A DNA stretch of 64,000 nucleotides from MFAQ01 sp964429015. GTDB taxonomy: Bacteria > Patescibacteriota > Microgenomatia > UBA1400 > MFAQ01. A model generated the notes under the pieces. The model ran no database searches, had not been told where the DNA came from, and saw only the letters and a list, made by a program, of their open reading frames with translations. A program made the translations under genes and the position numbers. The stretch spans positions 1-64,000 of the forward strand of contig CAYSAM010000003.1 in the NCBI GenBank assembly GCA_964429015.1. The letters are read 5' to 3'. Shown here in pieces: positions 23,396 to 32,635 of the stretch; within the stretch, counting starts at the first letter, position 1; each line of letters opens with the position of its first letter.

Positions 23396-24298
23396 ATGTT
23401 AGAACCAAACTTCAAGATAAATATCAAAGATAAAGGAGACAACTCCGCCGAGGTAATTATCGAGCCACTTCCACAGAACTTTGGACACACTGTCGGCAAT
23501 GCTTTAAGACGCGTTTTATTAACTTCTCTTATTGGCGGTGCTGCTATTAGAGTCAAAATCGATGGTGTTACCCATCAATTTTCTACCTTAGATGGTATCA
23601 AAGAAGACATTCTCGAATTTATTTTAAATCTAAAAACCCTCAACTTTTCTGTCGACTCAGATGAGCCAGTAGAGGTCAAGCTAAAAGTGTCTGGTGAAAA
23701 AACCATTACCGCAGCAGATCTCGATTTACCAGCCAACGTTGAAGTTGCCAATCCCGAAACTGTTCTACTTCACTCCACCGCTTCCAAGAGCAAATTCAAT
23801 GCTACTATCACCGTCGCTTCTGGTATGGGCTATGTTGCTGCTGAAGAACACGCTACCAACGAAGTTGGTGTCATTCCTCTAGACGCTTCTTTTTCTCCAG
23901 TAATCAAAGCCAACTATACCGTCGAAGCTGCTCGTGTAGGTCGATCCAGTAACTACGACAAAGTTCGCTTGGCTCTAACTACCGATGGCACCACCACCCC
24001 AGAGGCCGCAGTTCGTGAGTCTGCTCGCATTCTTACCAACTTCTTTGGCTTCGTAAACTCCGAAGAGGCCTACACTCAAGATGAAAAAGTCAAAACCAGC
24101 AAAGAAACCTCAGGTTTTGTGGACGATCTCGATCTTCCAACCAGAGTCCTAAATGCTCTTCGCAAATCCGGTATCAACAAATTATCAGACCTAAAAGCTC
24201 TTTCTCTAGCTGACCTTAAAAAAGTCAAAAACCTTGGCGAAAAATCTGCCCTCCAAGTCGTCGACAAAGCCAAAGAGAAGGGTGTAATTATTGAATAA
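23396..24298 (+). CDS. rpoA: DNA-directed RNA polymerase subunit alpha
   Basis: Assembles RNA polymerase and binds UP elements and activators. It has 300 residues. The N-terminal dimerisation domain has PLPQNFGHTVGNALRRVLL near residue 24, and the C-terminal domain from about residue 235 has the helix-hairpin-helix segments (LPTRVLNALRKSGINKLSDL, LKKVKNLGEKS). Both domains are complete. Confidence 0.98.
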   Translation: MLEPNFKINIKDKGDNSAEVIIEPLPQNFGHTVGNALRRVLLTSLIGGAAIRVKIDGVTHQFSTLDGIKEDILEFILNLKTLNFSVDSDEPVEVKLKVSGEKTITAADLDLPANVEVANPETVLLHSTASKSKFNATITVASGMGYVAAEEHATNEVGVIPLDASFSPVIKANYTVEAARVGRSSNYDKVRLALTTDGTTTPEAAVRESARILTNFFGFVNSEEAYTQDEKVKTSKETSGFVDDLDLPTRVLNALRKSGINKLSDLKALSLADLKKVKNLGEKSALQVVDKAKEKGVIIE

Positions 24299-24301
24299 AA
24301 T

Positions 24302-24715
24302 ATGTCACGTCGTCATCAAGCCAAACTTGCCAAACTAAATCGTTCTTCCAAACAAAGAGCCTCTTTGTTTCGCACACAGTTAAACCAACTTATCCAAAAC
24401 GGGTCATTGGCTACTACCGTTGTCAAAGCAAAAGTGATTAAACGTCTTTTTGATCGTCTAGCTTCCAAAGCAGTCGATGGTACTTTGTCTGATAGACGAC
24501 GCATTGCTTCCACTTTGGGTCATCCCAAAAATGCAAACAAGCTTTTCGATCTTATTGTTCCTGCTATGGGCGGTCGCAAGAGTGGTTTTACCACTATCCA
24601 AAAAACTGGTGTTCGCAAAGGCGACGCTACCACCACAGCTACTCTTTCCTTTGTTATTCCCATGCCCGTGCGTCCAGAAGTAGTTAAGGAAAAGAAAATA
24701 GAAAAAACCAAATAA
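24302..24715 (+). CDS. rplQ: 50S ribosomal protein L17 (bL17)
   Basis: 50S protein next to the tunnel exit. It has 137 residues. The basic N terminus differs from the usual HRKLGR motif but SSKQRASLFRTQLNQLIQNG, TTVVKAKVIKRLFDRL and the C-terminal TTATLSFV region match; it directly follows rpoA, the standard position. Confidence 0.95.
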   Translation: MSRRHQAKLAKLNRSSKQRASLFRTQLNQLIQNGSLATTVVKAKVIKRLFDRLASKAVDGTLSDRRRIASTLGHPKNANKLFDLIVPAMGGRKSGFTTIQKTGVRKGDATTTATLSFVIPMPVRPEVVKEKKIEKTK

Positions 24716-24720
24716 ATCTT

Positions 24721-25161
24721 ATGAAAACAACTACCCTAACACCCAAAGACATCACTCGTAAGTGGCACTTGGTCGATCTAAGTGGTCAAGTTCTTGGTCG
24801 CTCTGCTGTCAAAATTGCTCGCCTTTTAGCTGGTAAAGACAAAGTTTTAACAGGTGACCATCTCGATAATGGTGACTACGTTGTAGCTCTAAACGCCAAA
24901 AGTTTTGTTGTAACAGGCAAAAAACTAACCGACAAAATGTATTATTCTCACTCAGGATTTGCTGGTGGATTCAAAGAAAAAAACCTACAACAAATGATCG
25001 AAAAAGATCCTCGTAAGGTTATAGAAAAAGCTGTAAAAGGTATGTTACCAAAAGACAAACACCAACAAAATCGTCTCCGAAGACTCAAGGTCTACACTGA
25101 CGACAAACATCCTTACGCTGTTCAACTTGGATTAGTCAAAAAAGAAGAAGCTAAGTCCTAA
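24721..25161 (+). CDS. rplM: 50S ribosomal protein L13 (uL13)
   Basis: Early 50S assembly protein. It has 146 residues. WHLVDLSGQVLGRSAVKIA near residue 15, the KMYYSHSGFAGG segment and GMLPKDKHQQNRLRRLKVY are family signatures. It precedes rpsI, as usual. Confidence 0.98.
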   Translation: MKTTTLTPKDITRKWHLVDLSGQVLGRSAVKIARLLAGKDKVLTGDHLDNGDYVVALNAKSFVVTGKKLTDKMYYSHSGFAGGFKEKNLQQMIEKDPRKVIEKAVKGMLPKDKHQQNRLRRLKVYTDDKHPYAVQLGLVKKEEAKS

Positions 25162-25191
25162 ATATAAAATATAAAATTTAAAATAATCTAA

Positions 25192-25671
25192 ATGGCTCAA
25201 AAACTATCCAAAAAATCCAAAGTTGCAGTAAAACCAGTAAAATCTGCTGTTACCAAAAAAGGTGCCCTAACCATGCCCAAAGAGTTTTTCTCTGGTCTAG
25301 GTCGTCGCAAAACAGCTGTTGCTCGTGTTCGTATCTGGTCTGGTAAGCAAGAAATGGTTGTCAATGGCAAGCCAATCTCTGAGTACTTCAAAGGTGATGT
25401 TTTCAAAAAAACTTACAACGCTCCTTTCTTAGCTACAGACTCCCTTGGTCAGTTTACTGGTAGTGTCAAAGTTGCTGGGTCCGGCCTTATGGGCCAGGTC
25501 GACGCTTTAGTCCACGGTATTGCTCGTGCTTTAATCAAAGTCAATCCAGAAGGCTACAAACAAGTCCTTCGCGATAAAGGTTTCCTAACTCGTGATCCAC
25601 GCATGAAAGAAACCAGAAAGCCAGGCCAAGGTGGCAAGGCTCGCTCCAAGAAACAATCTCCAAAGCGTTAA
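25192..25671 (+). CDS. rpsI: 30S ribosomal protein S9 (uS9)
   Basis: 30S head protein whose C-terminal tail touches P-site tRNA. It has 159 residues, about 30 more than usual because of a Lys/Val-rich N-terminal extension. GLGRRKTAVARVRIW starts the core and the tail ends KARSKKQSPKR instead of the common KYSFR-type end. Confidence 0.97.
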   Translation: MAQKLSKKSKVAVKPVKSAVTKKGALTMPKEFFSGLGRRKTAVARVRIWSGKQEMVVNGKPISEYFKGDVFKKTYNAPFLATDSLGQFTGSVKVAGSGLMGQVDALVHGIARALIKVNPEGYKQVLRDKGFLTRDPRMKETRKPGQGGKARSKKQSPKR

Positions 25672-25676
25672 TCTTA

Positions 25677-25707
25677 AAAAAATACCCCCTGTTGGGGGTA
25701 TTTTTTT
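25677..25707 (+). terminator. Terminator after rpsI
   Basis: AATACCCCC-tgtt-GGGGGTATT, a 9-base perfect stem followed by a T run. It ends the ribosomal cluster 15 bases before the next start. Confidence 0.92.
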
Positions 25708-25721
25708 GCTAAACTACATTA

Positions 25722-28700
25722 GTGACCAGTTTTTTTACCTATCTTCACAAGCTTAACAAAGTAAAAGTTGGAATAATTTTTTTATCTCTTTGTTTTTTGG
25801 TGTCAGTCGCCGTTTTTATTTTGCCTCAACTTCGTCAAACTGCGCGCATCAAACTTGGATCAGTAGACGGGCTAACTATAACCGCTGATAAGCAGGACTC
25901 TCTCGGTATCTTCACCAATACCCAATTTACCGTCAAAACAGATACTGATCTGAGCTCTTCCGACATCAAAAAGAACCTCACCATTTTTCCTGCTACAGAA
26001 TTCGATATTCAGCCGATTTCTGCACGTCAATTCACCTTAACTCCAAAACAACACCTCCTAGATAACAGTATCTACAGAATCGAAGTCAAAACCAATCAAA
26101 AAACTTTTTCGTGGGCATTTCAAACCAAAAATGATTTTCGTGTAGTCAATTCTCTTCCAGCCGACAAAACAGCCTACGTACCCACAAACACAGGTATAGA
26201 ACTAATTTTTAGCCACGACAACTGGGAAGATCCAAAAAGTTTCTTTTCTATTCATCCCAAGACGGAAGTAAGTTTCGAGCGCCACGGCCGGACCGCCTCA
26301 TTTTTGCCTAAGTCCTTAAATCCCGGAACTCTTTATACCGTTACTCTCAAAAAAGGTCTAAAGCTAAACGGTACTGTCGATATCCTAAAAGACGATTTCA
26401 CTTTTCAATTCGAAACAAAACCTTCCACTCCAATACAATCAAAAGTAAGCTTTTCCAAACTAACTTACGAATTTTCTGACACAGTAACACCAGCTTTCGA
26501 TGTCTATGTTCCCAGTGAATCACTTTCGGCTATTTCTGCTGATATTTACAAATATCCCGGAGACTCAAGTTTTCTAAATCATCTAAATGAAAAAATCTCT
26601 ACCCCCTCGTGGGCAACTTACTCGGTTAGTAGCGATGTTTTACCAACTAACAATCTTACCAAAGTGGTTTCCCTAAATCTAAATATTCAAAAGCAAAAAT
26701 ATAGTAACTTTTTCTCACTTCCCCAAACCCTACCTCTTGGACAATACCTTATCGAGGTATCTGCTGGTGGTCAAAAATCCCAAGCACTATTTCAGGTTAC
26801 CAATGTTTCCGCTTACTTTACCCAAAGTGGCACCAAAACTCTAGTTTGGGTCAACAGTTTAGCAAACGCTCCACTTTCTGGTGCTACGGTAACTTACAAC
26901 AATAACAATCAGACCACCGATCAAAACGGCATCTCTTACTTCGAAACTGAACCCTCAGATATACAACTAGGTTTTCAAAATAAAACAACTATAGTTGCCG
27001 TGAAGCAGTCACTTGGAGCTCTTTATTTTCCTTTAAAGAGCGATTATTCTATTTTTTACCAAAAGCAATCACGCCAATCAGATAAGTACTGGAGTTATAT
27101 TTATCTAGACAGGCCCACCTATCTTCCAACAGATACTGTAAAGCTTTGGGGTTTACTCAAAAACAGAGATCTGCCAGATAAAAAAACAGAATTTACCTTA
27201 GAGGTTACTCGCTCCGATTATCATTCTTGGGACTATCAGCCCATTGCTGTCTATTCCAAAAAAGTTACAACAACAGATTTAGGAACCTATCTCGAAGAAA
27301 TCAACCTCAATCAGTTTTCACCAGGCTGGTATACACTCAGTTTTAAGGTTGGTAATGATATCGTTATTAATTCAGGTTTTAGTGTTGAAACCTATGTCAA
27401 ACCAGCCTACAAAATTTCTGTTCAACCTTCGGTCAAAGCTGCTTTTTCTGGAGATCAAATTAATCTTTTAGGTCAGGCCCAATTTTTTGAGGGGACACCT
27501 GTTGTTGGTTTACCGCTAAAAAGCTACAATTCTGACAGTAGTCTAGCTTCACTTACTCCAATCACTGACAACCAGGGTAAATTTTCAGTTTCTGTTCCTG
27601 TAAATAATGGTTCTGCAAATTATTCTCCTAATAATGTGAGTTTTACTTTCTCTCCAAAAAATCCTGAAGAGGGGCAAATTTCTGGAAGCGCCAGCCTTGC
27701 TGTCTTTTCCTCTTCTCTCTATTTTCCTTATCCACGCATAGACAATAAAAACAATCAATCATCAGTTACTATCAACCTTCGTCAAGTAGATCTTCAAAAA
27801 TACTCTCCCACAGCCGACCTCGCCGAGGTTTTTAATCCAGCACCAAATCAAAATGTTCACGCTGTTATTTATCAAATCGATTGGCTCAAAAATCAGGTTG
27901 GTACGTACTACGATTTTATAAACAAGGTAACCTCTCCAACTTACGAATACTCACAATCTCAAAAGCAAATAGGGGAGTTTGACTTGGTTACAAATAGTTC
28001 TGGTCAAGCCACTTATAGTGTCAATCTCCCCGAAAATACAACATATAAAATTTCATTTTCTTCCAAGGATTCACTGGGCAGGACGGTTACTCAAGAAGCC
28101 ATTTTGTACGGTAACAATTATGGTAATTCAGACGACAATTTTCTTTATCTAAAAACCGATAAAGAACAAGAGAAACCAAATACGTATAATATCGGCGAGC
28201 AAGTTAACCTTCATATTGAACAGGGTGGTAAAACTATAGCCGAAAACGAGTCAGACAAGTTTCTTTTTATTGTTTCTCAGCGCGGAATCAGATCATATTA
28301 TCTCTCAGATAATGGCCTATTCAGCTTTAAATTTCCCGAAACCTTTATTCCAAACTTTTTTATCCAAGCAGTAAGATTCAACGGTCAAACCTACCAAGCT
28401 ACCGAAAATCTAAGCCTTTACTTCAACCAGGACTCCAAAAAATTAAACATTAAACTTTCCTCAGATAAACCTCTGTACGAACCTGCTGATACTGCCAAAA
28501 TTAACGTTACCACTTCAGACAATAGTGGCAATCCTATCCCTGCTGAAGTAGTCCTCAACGTGGTCGACGAGTCATATTATGCACTCTTCACAGATTATCT
28601 CAATCCACTTTCAGAGATATACAAATCTGTCCAAACAGATATCATTACTACTTACGCCACACATCAATATCCAAGCAACAACTCCGGAGCCGAAGGTGGT

Positions 28701-30905
28701 GGTTGTTTTCTTCCTGGAACCCAAATTCTTATGGCCGATGGAAAATCAAAAGGAATAGAGGAAATAAAAGTAGGTGATAATATTAAAACTCGTCAAAGTC
28801 TCACTGACAAAAAACTAGTTAGTGCTAAGGTCAAAGAAGTCTTCACTCATCAAGTCAACGGCTACCTGCTAATAAACAATCATCTTCGTGTCACCAAGGA
28901 GCACAACCTATATGTCAATGGTCGTTGGTTGACGGCAGGTGAGGTTAGGATTGGAGATAGTTATTTGTCAGTCGATGGAACTTACCAAACAATCAAGTCT
29001 ATAGAGCCTCAGTCTGGTTTGTACAATGTTTACAACTTATCTATCGACAATCTTCACACCTACTTTGCTGAGGGCTTTTATGTTCACAACGAAAAAGGCG
29101 GTTCCCTTTTCAAAGACACAGCCTTTTTCGGCAACCTAACTACCAATAATCAAGGTCAAGGGTCTGTTGATATAAAATTACCCGACAATCTCACTTCTTG
29201 GCGCGTGTCTTCAGTGGGACTCAGTTCCAATCTACAAGCAGGCAGTAAAACATTTCCACTGATTGTCAGGTTACCGTTTTTCCTCACCGCTACTCTTAAT
29301 ACTGACTACTTAGTTTCAGATAAACCTGTTGTTGTTGTACGCGCCTTTGGAGACAGTCTAGTTTCTGGTGATCAGGTAAATCTAAAAGTCGAGTCTTCTA
29401 CCTTAAGTATCTCAAAATCAGTTTCTGGTCAAGCTTTCGAGCCCATAAAAATTGACATCAGTCCTCTAAAAGAAGGTCAACACAAACTAATTTTTACCGC
29501 CAGCTCACCAAAAGGTGGTTACAAGTTAGAAAGAACCATCAATGTTCTATCTACTCATCTTTCAAGGAGGTTTACAAAGTCTATCCCTCTAGCCGAAAAT
29601 ATTTCTTCATCCTCTTTTTCTGCTCAAAATCAAAAACTCGTAATTGCAGATCAAGGGTTAGGGAAGTATTATTCTCAACTAACGTCTTTAACTTCCACTT
29701 GGGGTGATCGTCTAGATCAAAAAAACGCTCGATCCTTATCTCAGGAGTTGCTAAATCAATATTTCCAGGATCAAAAACCCGTGGAGAAAATAGATTTCAA
29801 TCTATACCAAACAAATACCGGAGGAATATCCCTCTTTCCTTACTCTGGTGCCGACATCGAAAACACATCCTTCATAGTAGCTTTAAGCAAAAATAAAATT
29901 GACAACTCCGCTGTTAAAAGCTACCTGTACTCAGCTCTTACCAAAGCAAAAGATCCAAATACCGCCAGTAAAGCACTATTTGGTATTGCCAGTTTGGGTG
30001 AGCCGGTTCTTATCCAGATCAACAACATCATCGAAGATTCAAAAATAGATTTGGAGACAAAACTTTATCTTGGTTTGTCACTAGCAGAAATAGGTGACAA
30101 GGAAAAATCTTTATCACTCTACAAGGAGCTACTTGCCACAACCAAATTAGAAGAACAAAACATTTCCATCATTGCACTTTTTGCTGACCTGTCAGCCATA
30201 CTTGGTCAGTCAGAGGCAGACGATTTTCTTAACCGTGTCTTTACCACCTCATCTAAGGAGTACTCATTAGTAAGTCAAAAACTATTTGCACTTCAGAGTC
30301 TGTTACCAAGAGCCAGTACAGAACCAGTCGCTTTTACTTATAGTCTTGCTGGCACAGAAAAAAAGATCACTCTTGCCAAAGGGCAAAACTTAAACCTCTA
30401 TGTTACGGAAAAGGACTTAGCCACTCTAAAATTCTCAAATATCTCTGGTCAAGCCATCATCACTTCTGTTATTTCTGTTCCTGTAGAGCCTGCCAAAATG
30501 GCAGCCAATTCCAGCCTAGTTCTTACCAGAACCTTTTATGTTGCGGGTAAAGAATCAACTTCAATAGGTGAATCAGACTTAGTTAAAGTCGGTCTTACTT
30601 TCCAGATAAACGAAAATCTTCAAGATGGTTGTTATCAAGTTCAGGATGTTTTACCTTCCGGTCTAAAACCTGTTTCTGCCTTGTTATACCCCGGCCAAGA
30701 CACCGATTTTTATCACTACCCCTACCAAATCGATGGCCAAAAAGTTAGTTTTTGTGTAACTAAAAACAGCACTAACAAAAATATTTACTACTATGCAAGA
30801 GTCGTAAACCAAGGCGTTTTCAAAGCAGAAAATGCCTTAATTCAGTCCTTAGCTAGCCCCTCCATTTTTACTCTCTCGCCTTCTTCTGAAGTAAATATAA
30901 AATGA
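25722..30905 (+). CDS. Alpha-2-macroglobulin-like surface protein with a Hint self-cleaving domain in the bait position
   Basis: The 1727-residue protein starts at a GTG and has one membrane anchor at about residues 14-36. An Ig-like (Big_5-type) domain lies near 145-235, an MG2-like domain near 455-560 (LDRPTYLPTDTVKLWG), MG3/MG4-like repeats follow, and NVVDESYYALF near 945 is the usual lead-in to the bait region. There a 129-residue Hint domain (Cys995 to Asn1123) is inserted. The A2M core resumes with FFGNLTTNNQGQGSVDIKLP and SWRVSSVGLS near 1140-1170. No CxEQ thioester motif is present. Family members trap proteases at the cell surface; here the bait loop is replaced by a domain expected to cleave or splice itself. 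The next gene overlaps by ATGA. Confidence 0.93.
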   Translation: MTSFFTYLHKLNKVKVGIIFLSLCFLVSVAVFILPQLRQTARIKLGSVDGLTITADKQDSLGIFTNTQFTVKTDTDLSSSDIKKNLTIFPATEFDIQPISARQFTLTPKQHLLDNSIYRIEVKTNQKTFSWAFQTKNDFRVVNSLPADKTAYVPTNTGIELIFSHDNWEDPKSFFSIHPKTEVSFERHGRTASFLPKSLNPGTLYTVTLKKGLKLNGTVDILKDDFTFQFETKPSTPIQSKVSFSKLTYEFSDTVTPAFDVYVPSESLSAISADIYKYPGDSSFLNHLNEKISTPSWATYSVSSDVLPTNNLTKVVSLNLNIQKQKYSNFFSLPQTLPLGQYLIEVSAGGQKSQALFQVTNVSAYFTQSGTKTLVWVNSLANAPLSGATVTYNNNNQTTDQNGISYFETEPSDIQLGFQNKTTIVAVKQSLGALYFPLKSDYSIFYQKQSRQSDKYWSYIYLDRPTYLPTDTVKLWGLLKNRDLPDKKTEFTLEVTRSDYHSWDYQPIAVYSKKVTTTDLGTYLEEINLNQFSPGWYTLSFKVGNDIVINSGFSVETYVKPAYKISVQPSVKAAFSGDQINLLGQAQFFEGTPVVGLPLKSYNSDSSLASLTPITDNQGKFSVSVPVNNGSANYSPNNVSFTFSPKNPEEGQISGSASLAVFSSSLYFPYPRIDNKNNQSSVTINLRQVDLQKYSPTADLAEVFNPAPNQNVHAVIYQIDWLKNQVGTYYDFINKVTSPTYEYSQSQKQIGEFDLVTNSSGQATYSVNLPENTTYKISFSSKDSLGRTVTQEAILYGNNYGNSDDNFLYLKTDKEQEKPNTYNIGEQVNLHIEQGGKTIAENESDKFLFIVSQRGIRSYYLSDNGLFSFKFPETFIPNFFIQAVRFNGQTYQATENLSLYFNQDSKKLNIKLSSDKPLYEPADTAKINVTTSDNSGNPIPAEVVLNVVDESYYALFTDYLNPLSEIYKSVQTDIITTYATHQYPSNNSGAEGGGCFLPGTQILMADGKSKGIEEIKVGDNIKTRQSLTDKKLVSAKVKEVFTHQVNGYLLINNHLRVTKEHNLYVNGRWLTAGEVRIGDSYLSVDGTYQTIKSIEPQSGLYNVYNLSIDNLHTYFAEGFYVHNEKGGSLFKDTAFFGNLTTNNQGQGSVDIKLPDNLTSWRVSSVGLSSNLQAGSKTFPLIVRLPFFLTATLNTDYLVSDKPVVVVRAFGDSLVSGDQVNLKVESSTLSISKSVSGQAFEPIKIDISPLKEGQHKLIFTASSPKGGYKLERTINVLSTHLSRRFTKSIPLAENISSSSFSAQNQKLVIADQGLGKYYSQLTSLTSTWGDRLDQKNARSLSQELLNQYFQDQKPVEKIDFNLYQTNTGGISLFPYSGADIENTSFIVALSKNKIDNSAVKSYLYSALTKAKDPNTASKALFGIASLGEPVLIQINNIIEDSKIDLETKLYLGLSLAEIGDKEKSLSLYKELLATTKLEEQNISIIALFADLSAILGQSEADDFLNRVFTTSSKEYSLVSQKLFALQSLLPRASTEPVAFTYSLAGTEKKITLAKGQNLNLYVTEKDLATLKFSNISGQAIITSVISVPVEPAKMAANSSLVLTRTFYVAGKESTSIGESDLVKVGLTFQINENLQDGCYQVQDVLPSGLKPVSALLYPGQDTDFYHYPYQIDGQKVSFCVTKNSTNKNIYYYARVVNQGVFKAENALIQSLASPSIFTLSPSSEVNIK
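28704..29090 (+). other. Hint (intein/hedgehog-type) domain inside the macroglobulin
   Basis: Residues 995-1123 of the host protein. The domain opens with CFLPGTQILMADGKSKGIEE (Cys nucleophile, block A), has the block B motif TKEH within LRVTKEHNLYVNG (the TxxH pair), and closes with HTYFAEGFYVHN (block G His-Asn). There is no endonuclease insert. The residue after Asn is Glu, not Cys/Ser/Thr, so canonical protein splicing is not expected; this matches bacterial intein-like (BIL) or PT-Hint domains that cleave at one or both ends. Gly-rich linkers flank it (GAEGGG before, EKGGS after). Confidence 0.92.
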
Positions 30906-32635
30906 AGTTTTGGCAGCTTATTCTTGGTTTTTCTCTGATGCTATCTATTGTCTTTTTGTCATTCCGGTCCCGGTCTAATACTCAGTCCTCATCATTGCTA
31001 GTAGAGCGTGGCAATCCAGAGTCAATCTCGACCACCTTTGCCTACGATCAAAATACTTTTCTAAATTCACTTTCATCTTCAAATTTCTCAAAAAATAAAT
31101 ACGCAAAAGGAGTAATTATTCCTCATCACCTCCTGGCCTCTCCGCTTATTGTCAAAGGAATAAGTATGCTCAGCGTAATTGATCCTCAAAGTACTGTTAT
31201 TCTGCTATCTCCCAATCATGCAAACCTAGGAAGCTGCGACATTGTCTCTTCAAATCTTCCCTGGTCCACTCCATATGGAGAAGTCGAAATAGACAAAAAA
31301 TTGCAAGATGAGTACTTAGTTTCAAAACAAATTTGCATTGATAATTACAGTATAAAAGAAGAACATGGTATCGCTACCATCTTGCCATATCTTAAGTATT
31401 TTTACCCTCAAGTCAAAGTTCTCCCACTCGCATTTAAAAAAAATATTTCCGAGGAAAAGTTAGAAAAAATAGCCTCATTGCTTTCACAAACTTTAAAATA
31501 TCAAACTAACTTTTTAATTAGCTCAATTGATTTTTCACACAACCTTAGTCTTTCAGAGTCCCAAAAAAAAGATTTGCTAACCGAAAAATATATCGAATAC
31601 AAAGACGTCAAAACCATAAAAAATCTTTCCTCTGACTTTCTAGATTCGCCATCGGTACTAATAAATACTTTGCAAATAGCCCAAAAAAACGATCTTACTA
31701 CAAATCAAGAAAATCACAAATCTTCGTACGATTTTGGCTCAAACAGCGATGGGGTTACAAGCTATTTTGTTTATAGTCTGACTCCAAAACAAACAGATCA
31801 AAATTTGACTCTTTTATTTGGCGGCGATGTTATGCTTGGTCGCTCTGTAAATACTCAAATTAGAAATTTTGCCGACTATGCCTGGCCAACCAAACTAGTT
31901 TCCGAGTTCACAAAACAGTCAGATCTTTTTCTTATAAACCTAGAGTCACCATTCAAGTCAGGGTGTGAGCCAACCGACAAGGGTATGGTTTTTTGTGCTC
32001 ACCCCAATAGCGTGGCCACCCTCGTTAGCGCTGGTGTCGACGTTGTCAATATAGCCAATAACCATATTTATAATCAGGGCAAAGAGGGTTTATTAGAAAC
32101 TATCAATATTTTAAATAAAAATAACATTGTATTTGTAGGGGCGGACCCCCGTGTCCGCCCGTTAGATAACCCATTTAGTTCAATCATCACCATCAAAAAT
32201 ACCAAAATAGCCATCTTAGGTTTCAATGATATTGCACCCTTTCCCCAAGAGGTAAACAAATTGACAGTAGAAAATCTAACAAGCCAAATTAAAGGTGTTC
32301 GTTCTCAGGCAGACTTAGTCATTGTTACTTTTCACTGGGGAAACGAATACCAAAAAGCCAGCCCTCGTCAAAAGGAGTATGCTCACCTAGCTATCGACCA
32401 AGGTGCAGATGCCGTCATCGGTGCCCACCCTCACTGGGTGCAAGAGTTCGAGGAATACCAAGGCAAGCCTGTTTATTATTCACTTGGCAATCTGGTCTTC
32501 GATCAAATGTGGTCCGAGGAAACCAAAAGTGGACTATTAGTAAAGCTTACCTATCAGAATAAAAAGCTTATCAAAACCGAAAACTTTCCCGTAAAAATCG
32601 AAAACTACGGCCAACCGTATATAATCAAATTATGA
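30902..32635 (+). CDS. MEMO-CapA fusion protein, membrane-anchored
   Basis: The 577-residue protein has an N-terminal signal anchor (residues 4-21). Residues about 65-285 resemble the MEMO/AmmeMemoRadiSam-B family: GVIIPHHLLASPLI, LLSPNHANLG, EEHGIATILPYL and SSIDFSH carry the His residues typical of it. Residues about 300-560 are a CapA/PgsA-type metallophosphatase-like domain: FGGDVMLGR, INLESPF, ANNHIYNQG, FHWGNEYQ and IGAHPHWVQ. CapA proteins take part in poly-gamma-glutamate or capsule formation. A dispersed repeat (32134-32161) is read in frame as GADPRVRPL. It overlaps the macroglobulin gene and the next gene by ATGA. Confidence 0.9.
   Translation: MKFWQLILGFSLMLSIVFLSFRSRSNTQSSSLLVERGNPESISTTFAYDQNTFLNSLSSSNFSKNKYAKGVIIPHHLLASPLIVKGISMLSVIDPQSTVILLSPNHANLGSCDIVSSNLPWSTPYGEVEIDKKLQDEYLVSKQICIDNYSIKEEHGIATILPYLKYFYPQVKVLPLAFKKNISEEKLEKIASLLSQTLKYQTNFLISSIDFSHNLSLSESQKKDLLTEKYIEYKDVKTIKNLSSDFLDSPSVLINTLQIAQKNDLTTNQENHKSSYDFGSNSDGVTSYFVYSLTPKQTDQNLTLLFGGDVMLGRSVNTQIRNFADYAWPTKLVSEFTKQSDLFLINLESPFKSGCEPTDKGMVFCAHPNSVATLVSAGVDVVNIANNHIYNQGKEGLLETINILNKNNIVFVGADPRVRPLDNPFSSIITIKNTKIAILGFNDIAPFPQEVNKLTVENLTSQIKGVRSQADLVIVTFHWGNEYQKASPRQKEYAHLAIDQGADAVIGAHPHWVQEFEEYQGKPVYYSLGNLVFDQMWSEETKSGLLVKLTYQNKKLIKTENFPVKIENYGQPYIIKL
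32134..32161. repeat. GTAGGGGCGGAC repeat inside the CapA domain
   Basis: GGGCGGAC-cccc-GTGTCCGCCC hairpin, same family as the copies at 34435, 50814 and 51005. It is translated in frame in a surface loop between two strands of the CapA domain, so it does not break the gene. Confidence 0.8.

Noticed and set aside
28704..29090. Reading the Hint domain as a canonical splicing intein
   Set aside because: The +1 residue is Glu, there is no endonuclease and the host site is not a conserved active site, so cleavage or BIL-type behaviour is more likely.
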